Of a stretch of DNA of 64,000 nucleotides, positions 9,718 to 21,078 are shown piece by piece. The translations under genes and the position numbers were made by a program. Numbering within the stretch: the stretch's first letter is position 1; each line of letters starts with the position of its first letter. The DNA is from Corylus avellana (lineage: Eukaryota > Streptophyta > Magnoliopsida > Fagales > Betulaceae). The notes below the pieces were generated by a model. That model did no database searches. It saw only the letters and a program-made list of their open reading frames with translations, and was not told the origin of the DNA. Where the stretch lies: contig NC_081541.1 of the NCBI RefSeq assembly GCF_901000735.1, forward strand, positions 40,827,021 through 40,891,020. Reading direction: 5' to 3'.

Positions 9718-12700
9718 TGTCATTCTCACACTTCAGAAACTTCCTTGATTTGGATTGTAAATCAAAATGAGAATTAAGGCTTATACCTTACACTAGTATG
9801 CAAGAGAATGATTAGACACTTGCAATAAAAGATATTTTAGTCCATGAATTGACATGTTCCTAAAGTAATTTTATGTGAAAAAAAAATACTTTAAAAGAAC
9901 ACTAGTAAAAGCTATGTATTTTATAGGCTTTTGACAACAATAGTAAAAGAACACTACAAACTAAAATATATAAATCATAAGCAACACAAAATTCGTCTTC
10001 ACTTCGAAGGGTCAATTGTTGTTTGTATGAATTTGCCTTCAAGAAAAAATTATTTAATTTGAGAGTTGTTTAGCAATGGTAGCCTTTGAAAGAGTAAGAT
10101 AGATCATAAGTTAAACTAAAAAGTATCCTTGCTTAGGGTTATAAACTCCCAAGTTACTATATAATTAATAAGTTATTTTTATAAAGAATGCTTTAAACTT
10201 GGAAGGGTCAATTTGTTTTTCATATGAACATATGAAGACGTATCATCTAAAATGTTTTAATATATTAAATGAAAGCACTCAAATGGGTTTTTGTAACACT
10301 TATGTTACAAAAACAAATGTTATTACCTAAGCAGTGCTCAAAAGCAGCAAAAATACATGTTTCATATTTAAAGTCAAGAAATGACCTTCAACTCCATTGT
10401 AAGGCACAAGTGCATTGCTCAATCTAATGGAGGATGGAAGGGGTCGAGAGGGGGCAAATTAACCCTGAACCCGCCCAAATTTTCTAATACATCATACATA
10501 TAAAAAGTCATGTGCACCCTTAGAAAAAAATTGCCCTATGTGATTTGACTGGTGACGTAGTATACTTAAAGGACACAGTTTTTCTTCAAACTGAGTTAGA
10601 GAAACTTCTTTCAACACAGTTTATAAAAGTGACATGTGTCTATTTTTTTTAACAACATATGAAATGTACATGAGTTTTTAGTAAAATTTATTCCAACTTT
10701 GTCCCTACTATTAAAAATACATGTTTATCTTAAATGTTCAAAGGACACATGTTATTTTTATAGATTGAGTTAGAAAAAATTTCTCCAACCCGACCAGTTT
10801 GAAAGAAAAATCTATCCATACTCTCTTAAATGCCCCTAGCCTTCAACTATACAAAACCAACCAAGTTCTGACGTGAGTAATTAAAATTATTTTTGAATGA
10901 AAAATTAAAAGAAAACTTAATTGTGTGAGAGTATAAAAGATACTCTAAATTTTCAGAAAGTAGATTAATGGTTTGCTGCCTAATTTGCTTCTTCCAAATA
11001 AAAGGAAAAGGAAAAGGATGCCACAAACAACTGCAGCTAACAAAGGTGAGGATTTTTCTCTCAAAAAAAAAAAAAAAAAAGGTGAGGATTTTTCGAAATT
11101 GCAACCCCATTTAGCCATATACCATGATTAAAATAAAATAAAATAAAAAAAGCTTTTTTTTTTTTTTTTCTTAGCAAGCAATTTTTTTTCAATTATTCAT
11201 CTACTGTCTCTTAACAAATAGTAATTTTTGCTCTCAATTTACTTATTCACACAATCTCCAACTACAAGGCTGCTTTACTACAAATATTTTTTTCTCTTTC
11301 TTAAAAATTTGTAGGTGCATAGTCAATTAATTTTTTTTTTTTTTTTTTTATGGATTTATTTTAAAATTTATTATCAAACAGCAAAATTGTCTATATAAAT
11401 TTTAGGGTTAAATACGTTATTTCCCTGTGGTTTAACTTCTTTATTTTTTTTGCCCTTTAGGGTTTACTTTTTATCATAGGAAAGTACTTTTAATTTGCCT
11501 AAAGACGGAGATGGTACCTCCGTCTAAATTCTATCTAAAATTTAACGGAACGTCATGTCAGCACTAATAACAAATTAACACGTGTCCATATAATTAATTA
11601 AAAAATATTTTTTTAAAATTAAAAACATTAAAAATTTATATTTAATTTTAAAAAAAAGTTAGGGGTGGCACTTGGGAGGGTGGCGAGCCACCCCAAGTGG
11701 CCAATTAAATGGAGGTGGCCGAAACCATCCCCAAACTCATTGGGGCTGGCTCAGCCACCCCCAAATGGCCAGGTTGGGGGTGGTTCGGCCACCTCAAAGG
11801 CCCAAATAGGGGTGACCGGAACCACCCCATTGGGATATGCCTAATTTTAGATTGCTTCTTTTAATGGCCGATTCGAACCGAGAACATAAATATGAAAAAA
11901 TAAATAAAAAATAAAAGTAGAAATCTTGGCACGCATCCTTCGACATGACGTGGCAGGAAGGCCCCCCAATGTGGGAGAGAAGAAGAGAGAAAAGAGAGGA
12001 AAAAAATAAAAAAATAAAATAAAATAAAAAGAGGAAGATAGGAATAATGCTTGGTAAGCTCCTCTTGACTAGTGGTGAAAAGGTGGTGATTGTTAGCGGT
12101 TATAGCCAACAGTTGGGTTAATCACTTTTTTTAAAAAAAAAAAAAAATTACTCAGTGCATAATCTCTTCCATCCCTGAAATTTTACTTGGTGCATAACCC
12201 TCACTCAATTTCGTCTTCCTCACCACAATTTAAGAACATTTTGCAAGAATTTGACGATCGCATTTTGTGAAGTGGCTGAGGAAGATGAAGATGAAAATGA
12301 AGGAGGGTTACATATAGGGTAAAATTTTGGGAATATAAGAGATTATCTTAATTTACTGTAGCAATATTAGGTTAATTTATTATAGCAGTATGATGTAGAG
12401 TGAGTTAGATTTATTATTTTAAAATAATGCTTTTATATAATTTCATTATATTCAATTTATCGTAAAAAATTATAATAATGGCACTGTAATGTTTGGGTAA
12501 TAACCGTAATAATAACATAGTTTAATAATGATTATATCTATGTTGGGTAATAACCGCCACCCAAAGATGCTCTTTCTTCCCCTTTCCCCAACATATTGAA
12601 AGAGAAATTACAAGAAAATGAAAAAAAAAAAACAAAAGTGACATAACCTTCCGAAGAATAGTTGGGAGTGGATCAAATAAAAACCTGGCCCATCAAGAGA

Positions 12701-13919
12701 ACTTATACCACCAAAAGATGCTGTAATATAAGGCAAGTTGGGAGTGGATCAAATAAAAACCTGGCCCATCAAGAGAACTTATACCACCAAAAGATGCTGT
12801 AATATAAGACAACGTTTCATAAACGGAGTAGAACCCCAAAGGGTTTGCCGCATGACCATCAGTAGTGTGAGACTTAATTTATTTTTAAAGCATGATATTT
12901 GCTTTATAACTGAGCATGACTAATTTATGAATTGACATGATCATTTAAAGATGTTTATGAAATGAAATGCTGATCATGATGATATTATGACATTGCATAT
13001 TCTTGCATAGTGGGAATAAAATATATGATAATAATTTGGGTTAAGATAGTCTAGACTAGATAGTTTATGCTCCTAGGGTTGGAAAACCAAACTGGTTAAA
13101 GATGAAGTACAAAGAATATAGTAAAAATACTATTCAAGACCCAAAACTCCAATAAACTTAAATCTCATTCTCACATAAAGAAAAAATAAATAAATCTTCT
13201 TAATTCTCTAAATGTGGTACGACACAGCAAACATGACATACTGTTTGGCAAACAACTCTCCCTTATTTGTACTTCTCCCCAAAAAAAAAAAAAAAAGTTA
13301 ACCTCATTTCAGAACCATTACCAAACAACTTTTATTTTTTTTATTTTTTTACACTTTTCCCTCACAAAAAATTCAAAACTCAGTTTTACTTTTTATCACA
13401 TCAATAAGTTCTTATTAATATTCAAGCAAAAATTTCTTAATAAAACTCTTTACCAAACAACCCCAACTAGCGTTAATTCTAACCAGATTTAAGGATTTTT
13501 CTTTTGGAGATTTAAAATGTGGGTGCATATCTTTCTCATAAGAGTAATGTTAAAAATCTCTCTTATATCTCACCAAAAATGATATAGGTCTTTTTTTTTT
13601 TCAAAATTATTATTGAGCTTGTGATATATTACTATTAAATTTTGACCAAATATTAATTTTAAAAATCACATTTTTAGAAAAAAAAAAAAAAAAAAAAACC
13701 TTGTAAAAGTGGGTCGAGAAACTTGTCCAAGAAGCTGAGTGAGTGAGTGAGTGAGTAGAGGACGAACCACGAGGACAACATAAAAAATTGGGGCCCACGA
13801 TTGAGTTGATATAAATATAAGCGAGTAGCGACAACGCGCCATTCTTCTTCCTTCCATCTAAACCATCCAGTTTCAGCCAATTATAGAGGACACTGGACAC
13901 AGTGAAACCAGTGGAAGAA
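9718..13919. other. Intergenic region with decayed repeats
   Basis: The first 150 bases are the conserved promoter of copy B. The stretch 11400-11850 is a decayed repeat with a GC-rich core of GGGGTGGC and GCCACCCC words. 13240-13470 carries TTTGGCAAACAA and ACCAAACAACCCC, probably remnants of a TTTGG-type MITE. 13540-13680 resembles the AGTAATG MITE group seen at 19914, 35501 and 60626. A GAGT microsatellite lies at 13737-13756, close to the presumed 5' UTR of the next gene. No coding gene is supported. Confidence 0.55.
12661..12812. repeat. Tandem duplication with a 76 bp unit
   Basis: Two nearly identical copies begin GTTGGGAGTGGATCAAAT at 12661 and 12737. They differ at one base near the end (AAGGCAA versus AAGACAA). 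No function is apparent. Confidence 0.9.
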
Positions 13920-16900
13920 ATGGAGATTGTAGATGGAACAGAACAGCAAAGAGGAAGTGGGTCTCTCTATAATCTTGTTTTCGGACATGTTCCATCCCAA
14001 TTGGAGGTTGAAAATGCCATCAATGCTCTCTTGAAGTGAGTATATTAGTTTTACAATTTCTGTTTCTTTTGCGTTTTTCACGGAAAAATCATCTATTTCT
14101 TAGACTGGAATTTTCTGATCAGATTTCTTTGGCAACCAGTTTTTTGGTTGGGGAATCCTCATCTGGGTCATCGTTGAAATGCCTCCAGCAGAAGTTGGAT
14201 TGCGTTGATCCAAGACTTTTGCTATCTCAGGGATACAGAACAGTTTGTGATGCTTTTCGATTGCTGCAAACAGATCCTTCCATTAAGGTGCCTTCTTAGT
14301 TTTCACATTAAATGAGCATTCTTCAAGCTTTGGATAATCTTTTACTTAGAAATTGCTATTTTTTTTTTCTTTTTAAGGAAAATATCATTTCGACTCTACA
14401 AACTTTTTCCAACCCATTTTTTTATAAATCAAAAGATGAGTTTTCAAATACTTCAAATTGGTAAATTTTTTTTTTTTTTTCCTGGACAGACAGAATTTTT
14501 CTGTTAATTCACGTCTCTTTAAGGGATCTAACTTAAATGCAGAGACTAGTGTTTGCACTAGCAACTGATAAAGCTGTTTGGGATGCGGTTATGAAGAACG
14601 AATTGGTTCAAACTCTTCGACAGTCGCTCTACACAGGTTTTGCACTCTGCTCATCACATGTTTGGTTTTTGTTGATAGACTCTTTTCAAAGAAAACAGCC
14701 AAAATAGTAGTGCCCTTGTTGCTATAATTTTTTTTTTTTTTTTTAGAAAAACATAACATTTCATTCAATAATACCACGAGCATAAAGCTTTTACATCACA
14801 GAGCAAAGCTCTGAAGCAACCATAGCATAAAGCTATAAGATTATCAGGTTTACTACAAGATTTGAGACCAATCCGCTAACTCATGACTAAAATCAGATTT
14901 AATACTAGATCTGTGACAGACAGACTCAACCAAATGCATGGATAGCAATTATTCCTCGACCCTGAGAGCGGAAAGACTCTCATGCCGAAACTCTTCATCC
15001 TCGACCCGATGGCCAGGATAATGATCACATCTACAACCCAAAGGCCTGGACCAAAACTAATTAATCCGAAGGCGACATAGATTGAGTGAGAGGGGAAAGA
15101 GTCTTATTACAAACCAAACAAAACATGAAAATTAAACAATACAAGAAAAAAACACACGCCAAAACACAAATACATCTTAAAGAAGCAACAGAATAGGGAA
15201 ATAAAACAAGAAAAAAACAGCACACTCCGATCACGCATACACCGGGAACCGAAAACCGAAGGGGCGTTGGAAGCTCATCGCGGCGGAGAAGCGTCGAAAG
15301 GCCCAACAGTGGATGGTGGGCGGCGAACAGGTGTGGAGAAGACCGGTAAAGCAGGACCTGAAAACAACCACAAACAAGAAAAAAACAAGAAGGAGCCACC
15401 AAAACAGGGAAAAAACAGGGAAAATGAGCACAAAGTGGGAAGACGGTAGCCGGAAGGGAGCCAGACCCGTGCAGGCCGAAAACAACCACGTAAGGGGCGT
15501 GGGAGCTCGATGCGGTGGGGACGTATGAAAGAAAACCCTAAAAGTGGGCAGCGAAGCGGCGACCACAGACAAAATTCGAACCCACAAAGAGCCAAAACAT
15601 GGCCAAGGAGCCCGCTGCAGAAAATGGAGGGGGAAGAAAAGCGGCAGGGAATAGGCAAAAAGGGAGAAAAATTGAGGGGGAAATGAGCGGCAAGGAAGGG
15701 GTAGAGAGGAGGCACCGGGGCTAGGGCATCAGGTAAATAGCTAGCACCGGAGCGAGGATGACGAGGGGAGGAGGGAGGCTGCCAAACGGCCAACCCTCCT
15801 CCCCTATGTGGCTGAAGGGTTTCGCTTTTCTCTCTGGCGGCTAGAGAGAAAAGAGACGGCTAGGGTTTATTTGTCTTGTTGCTATAAATTTGAATTGCTT
15901 AGAAATTATTTTTCCTTGTGAGTGTACTTGTGAGGTTTGTGTCCCACATTACTAAGATGTAAGAAGAGTGAGTGGTTTATATGGCATAGTTGAGTCCAAA
16001 TCTATTCACTTGAGCTTTTGAGTTAAGTGGTGTCTCAACATGCTATATTATAGGTTCACTAAAAAATGGCTTTCCTAGGTGTTTCTCCTCTCAATAATTG
16101 GTTTAGCTTCCGATGCTACTCATACGAGTGTCTTTGGTTTGACGCGTTTGGTAAAAAAGAGTGACCCCAGTTCTTGGAGTACACGTGGCACTCTTGGTTT
16201 GTAAGTGTACTCACTCATACATGAGGGGAGTTTGGATTAATGTGGAATAGACTCGAGTGATTGGGAGATTGTCGTGAGTGCACTTGTGAGGTTTATGTCC
16301 CACATTACTAAGATGTAAGAAGAGTGAGTGGTTTATATGGCATAGTTGAGCCCAAATCTATTCGCCTGAGCTTTTGAATTAAGTGGTGTCTTAACATGCT
16401 ATATTATAGGCTCACTAAAAAAAGGCTTCCCTAGGTGTTTCTTCTCTCAATAATTGGTTTAGCTTCCGATGCTACTCATACGAGTGTCTTGGCTTGATGC
16501 GTTTGGTAAAAAAGAGTGACCCCAGTTCTTGGAGTACACGTGGCACTCTTGATTTGTAAGTGTACTCGCTCTTACATGAGGGGAGTTTGGATTAATGTGG
16601 AAGAGACTCACGAGTGATTGGGAGATTGTCGTGAGTCCACTTGTGAGGTTTGTATCCCACATTGCTAAAATGTAAAAAGAGTAAGTGGTTTATATAGCAT
16701 AGTTGAGCCCAAACTCATGGGCTTAAGCTTTTGAATTAAGTGGTGTCCTAACATACTATATTATGGACTCACTAAAAGACTTCCCTAGGTGTTTCTCCCC
16801 TCAACAAAAGTCTGAGCTTTGGTCTTTAGGTTTTATTTGCGTATGTGGATGTTGTTTTGGTTGAGTAAGAGGGTTTTGTTGAATAATCTTAAGGTTGTGT

Positions 16901-17696
16901 TTTTTTTATAAACGGAAAAGTAGACCTAGGAAATCATTTTTCTTCATTCTTGCACTGCAATTGTGTTTGAAGCAGAGAATGTGGCCGTTCAAAAGAGATT
17001 CCTCTATATCATCTTATGGAATGTCCAAGACTATTTCTTGTGAGAATTGCTTCTTAGAGCACAGGCAATGGAAGTTACCAACCTAGTAAAGGGGCAAGCC
17101 AAAACCAGCTGAAGGCTATTTTTCTGAAGTATTAAACATTGTCAATATAAACAATGAAAGTTGGAGATCAAAAGATGTGATGGAGAATATTTATACCTGC
17201 ACATAGGAATTAGTATTGCCTTTTTTCTTTTTGGGTTTGTGAGACTTGAGAGTTAACACTTAATACAACAATGTTGGGATGCCATCTTAACCCAAAAACC
17301 TTAACCCAGTAGTTTCAGTTTAATAATGTTATGTTCAATACTCACTCTTATCATAATCATTTTATATGGAACATTATAAAACTTGCTTTCTAGTTTCTAT
17401 AACTAACTCATTCACATTTTGCACATGTAGTTGATTATAAAAGGCCTCAGTGCTCTGATGAAGAACCAGACTTGGCTGCAAGCATTTTGAGGTGGATTTT
17501 GGATGTCACAAAAGCAAAAGTTTTAGACCTCATTGAGAAATTTCTGTCACTAGTGAATGAGCTACTTCAACCCCCAAAGGGGAAGAAACCCACAAATATT
17601 AAGAAGGAAGAGACAGAAGAAAAAGTTAAAGCCTCATTGCTTCTCTCCATTTTGATCCTCTTCATTGTGGTTGTGGCCCGAGCCCAGGGTCTTTGA
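13920..17696 (+). CDS. Unknown conserved-looking protein, 219 aa, with C-terminal membrane anchor
   Basis: Exons 13920-14035, 14104-14287, 14543-14636 and 17431-17696 join in frame through GT-AG introns to give 660 nt. The protein starts MEIVDGTEQQRG and is mostly helical. It contains the segment GYRTVCDAFRLLQTDP and a lysine/glutamate-rich stretch (KGKKPTNIKKEETEEK), then one hydrophobic span (ASLLLSILILFIVVVARA) ending four residues before the stop. This arrangement suggests a tail-anchored membrane protein facing the cytosol. I do not recognise a family and give no function. Intron 3 is 2.8 kb and holds a non-LTR insertion and a tandem repeat. Exon joins are my reading; transcript data would settle the weak donor at 14637 (GTTTTG). 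Confidence 0.75.
14728..15874 (-). mobile_element. Non-LTR retroelement insertion (LINE-like) in intron 3
   Basis: The insertion is bounded by a 13 bp target-site duplication, CTTGTTGCTATAA (14715-14727 and 15875-15887). The left edge is a T-run, that is a poly(A) tail on the minus strand, so the element reads leftward. The 5' part (about 15230-15870) is GC-rich and encodes only proline/leucine-rich frames that I do not recognise. No endonuclease or reverse transcriptase motif is visible, so it is either an internally deleted LINE or a long non-autonomous element. Confidence 0.85.
15918..16807. repeat. Tandem array, about 2.5 copies of a 356 bp unit
   Basis: Units begin GTGAGTGTACTTGTGAGG at 15918 and 16274, with a partial third at 16631. 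Each contains GTCCCACATTACTAAGATG and TGAGCTTTTGA(G/A)TTAAGTGGTG. Such words occur in plant LTR-type repeats, so the array may be multiplied LTR fragments. That origin is inference; the tandem structure is plain. Confidence 0.85.
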
Positions 17697-18991
17697 TCAC
17701 CAAAAATCAGCAAAAGAATGTTCTAGGAATAAACCGCGTTGTAGATTGAACAGCATAAAGAGGTGCCATTAATGGATGAGTGAGTACCTATTGATTTCAT
17801 CCTCTTTTATATGTATTACATAGATTGAAGAACAGTTGTCTTTTGATTGATGTCTTGAAGACCTACATTTGTATTAGTTGTTTGTGATTTATCTTCTTTC
17901 TTCCACTCACATGAACGAGTTACTCATCCATGGGGAAAAAAAGATTAGAAGCTGTCCTGGCCAAAGAGCTGGATTCATTTTGTCATTAGGGATGCTACTC
18001 TCATTACATGCTATGTAACAAAATTCTTTATTGTTAAATTACCAGTTGTCCTAAAAGCTTTAATAAAAAAATAGTCATTTAATTAATATTTTAAAACTTA
18101 TAAATACAAAGTCCTCCTGGTCAAGGTGTGAGAAAATGAATATTTTAATAAAGGACTTGTGCTTATATGAGAGAAAGAAAGCTTCATGCAGCTTTGTGAG
18201 AATGGAAATGAGTTTGTTGGGGGACTAGATTGAAGTGAGGGAGAGTGTTTTAAAATGTCTACTATAATATATATATATATATAGCGGTTAGCGGTTTTTT
18301 CAAAACCTAAAATCGCTAACTGTAACCGCCTAAGCAGTTAACGGTTAGTGAGTGGTTATCAACCAAAATTTTCTTTTAAATCAAAAGAAAATGCAATTAT
18401 TTTTCTTTTATATAACCAAATTTAATTGAAAGTGGAACATCCCCATTACTCATAGAGATAATATATATCAATAAAAAGCTACAAATAAAACAACGTGACA
18501 CTGATGTAGAAATTATAAACTGTAAAATGTAATAGTGGAAGCAAAGATATATATAGAGAGAGAAAATACAACTTGTTGTTTCATGGTCAAATAAGAGTAC
18601 GACATTGTCTGCATCCCATTATGAAGGAAATGGTTTAATAAGAGTGACAACTCAGTTTATGATTATTAATCAGAGATTTAGTTAATTAATTGGAAAATTA
18701 TTAATGGGTTTTGCTTCAAATAGGATTTCCAAAGAGCTTTCTAAGCAAAGCTTTTGCTTTCGGGCAACTTATATAGAGCCTATTTGAAATTGCGTTAAAG
18801 TTTAAAAAGTACTTTTAGTATCGAAAAAGTTGTTCCAAACAAAAGCTGGCCAGCCTAACTTGTTTGGTAAAAAGTTCCAAAATTACTTATTTGACTTTTT
18901 ACTCTAAAAATAACCAAAACCCACTTTTGACATAAGCTTAAAAATAAAGCTTATGTCAAAAAAACGTTTTTGATTTAAAAACTCAATTTCT
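17697..18991. other. Intergenic region with hAT-like repeat remnants
   Basis: 17697-18260 shows no gene beyond the 3' UTR of the upstream gene. 18279-18550 holds a repeat described separately. 18775-18990 belongs to a group of repeats marked by 'nAATTGCGTTnAA' and 'ACTTTTAGTA' that also appears near 31945, 32930 and 36205. Confidence 0.5.
18279..18550. repeat. Dispersed repeat, hAT-like end plus a 190 bp block
   Basis: 18282-18360 contains repeated CGGTTAGCGG-type words, like the ends of the element at 51114-51401. The following 190 bases (about 18360-18550) are a close inverted copy of 51770-51960. Marker words are GTGGAACATCCCCATT and TGATGTAGAAATT. It has no coding potential. Confidence 0.7.
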
Positions 18992-19000
18992 TAAATACAA

Positions 19001-19635
19001 GGGATAACTTCAGAAAACCCCCCTGAAGTTCCAGCCGATTTGAAAAGACCCCCCTGAATTTCCAAAGCTCTCACTTAGACCCCCTGAACTTTGGTTTTCT
19101 CTCACTTTGGACCCCTTTAACATTAAACTACGTCGTTTTGGATGTTTTATACCCATTTTACCCTTCCTCAAAACTATGTCGTTTTGTGTCCTAAAATCAC
19201 AACACATATCCAGCCCAAAACGACGTCGTTTTAAGCATAATTTTTTTTTTTTAATTAAAAAAAGTAAAATATATATATAATAATAAAAAAATAAAAAAAT
19301 AAAAAAAAATAAAANNNNNNNNNNNNNNNNNNNNGTTTTTTTCTTTTTTTTTTAAATTTTTTTTTAAAATTTTTAATTTTTTCTTTTTTTAAAAAAATAA
19401 AAATTAATGCCTAAAACGACGTCGTTTTAGGCTGGGTAATGTTAGGACACAAAACGACGTAGTTTTGGGGAAGGGTAAAATGGGTATAAAACATTCAAAA
19501 CGACGTAGTTTAATGTTAAAGGGGTCCAAACTGAGAGAAAATGGAAGTTCAGAGGGCTTAAATGAGAGTTTTGGAAATTCAGGGGGGTCTTTTCAAATCG
19601 GCTGGAACTTCAGGGGGGTTTTCTGAAGTTATCCC
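19001..19635. mobile_element. Mutator-like foldback element (MULE MITE), 9 bp TSD
   Basis: The whole 635 bp forms an inverted repeat with arms of about 240 bp starting GGGATAACTTCAGAAAACCC. A perfect 9 bp duplication, TAAATACAA, flanks it (18992-19000 and 19636-19644). Long inverted ends plus a 9 bp duplication are the hallmark of Mutator-like elements. The arms carry several AAACGAC(GTCGTTTT) palindromes and polypyrimidine CCCCCCTGAA blocks. A 20 N gap (19315-19334) sits in the loop, where hairpins commonly break assembly. No transposase is present. Confidence 0.92.
19315..19334. other. Assembly gap of 20 N
   Basis: It lies in the AT-rich loop of the foldback element at 19001-19635. Confidence 0.99.
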
Positions 19636-19913
19636 TAAATACAATTTCAAAACATGTTCGTAGACTGGTGTGATGTGATGTTCAAGTGTTCTGATGGTGG
19701 TTGGAACCTTTGAAAAGTGGAATGTGTGCTTTTAATTAAAAGTTAACGAGCTTACTTATCAAAAGGAATATCAAAAAATTTAGTATAATGTTATAAACTA
19801 TATCACTATTTCATACGTGACATGGGTGCTATAGGAGTTGCAACTTGCAATTGTAATAAGAAATCTTTTTGTTCCATATTTTTCATTTTGGCTTCATCTC
19901 ATTAAAAAAAGTA

Positions 19914-20090
19914 AAATGCTAAGTGTTCTTCTAATGTTGTCCTAGTGTCTTCCCAATTGTGATATAGTTTTTAAAATTATCGTTGAATTTGAGATTATCA
20001 TTATTGACTTTTAATCTATTGGTGATTTTAAAAGGCACATCACAATTAAAAGAACCCTATGAGAATACTAGAAAAACACCTAGCATTTTC
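19914..20090. repeat. MITE with short inverted ends
   Basis: The ends AAATGCTAAGTGTT and AACACCTAGCATTT are near-inverse. The interior words resemble the elements at 35501-35652 and 60626-60819. Non-coding. Confidence 0.55.
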
Positions 20091-21078
20091 CTTAAAGAAA
20101 ATATCAAAAGTTCTTTATTATAAGATTTTTAAAACTACTTTACTCTTCTAAGAGCATACCACTAGCATGTACAAACAAAAAATTGTTTCTCACCCACTAT
20201 CCCTCTCTTCCAAATGAAAATATGAGAAAAAATATATATAATCAGAAAAAAAAAATGACAAATAATATTTAAAAGCAAGTAAAAGAATGGAATAAAAAAT
20301 CTATTACAGTGTATAAAAAAAAGTAGATAAAATAGAGAGTTGCGCTTTTTCACTATATATTTTTAGCTACTATTGCTGGACATGCTTTAACAATGTATAT
20401 ATGATGAAATGGTAAATATGTTACCACATCATTTAAAAATTTAAATAATATGGCATTATGTATACCATTAGATCCAACAAAATAAAATCTTCACCATTTA
20501 AGGATAGTTCCTCCAGAGAGATCCTTGTCTCTGACATTTTCTAAAGGCACCATTTATTCAAGTGGGGAAAAAAAATACGTTTGCAAAAAGTGTCAAGAAG
20601 TTCAATATACAGTACATTTTCACATAACTAATGTCCATGCCCAAATGCCCAAACTATAGAGCTTGAAGGTTTATAATCCATTGATATAATCAAAAAATAA
20701 TAAGAGAAATAATTCAAAGAAACATATACATTTACACATGAAACAATAGTCATGGTCGTCCATTTAATGAGGGTAGGGTTCATGTTAGAATAATCTGCAT
20801 TTTTTACTGGCAGATTCAAACAGGGGAATATTTCAACAGATGGCTACAGACACTCTACCTTTTTCTACAGAATTCCACTGCTAAAAACATCCCAAAAATG
20901 TTATTAGAGACAGAATATCAGTTCTTACAAATAACAACATTCATAGGCACTGCAAATGCAGGCTATTGCCTAAAAAACCGAATGAGTTGTGTAACGAAAC
21001 CTTTTCCTCTGCAATAACCAATCCTTACCTGGTAGAAGCAGGTTTCTAAAATATTGAGGTAGTTTACAATTCTGGAGG
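20091..21078. other. Intergenic, downstream of NUP62
   Basis: AT-rich, with no gene or clear repeat seen. The part next to 21078 should contain the NUP62 3' UTR. Confidence 0.5.

Noticed and set aside
15061..15793. Pro/Phe/Leu-rich frames on the minus strand
   Set aside because: They lie within a non-LTR insertion, overlap one another in three frames and match nothing I recognise.
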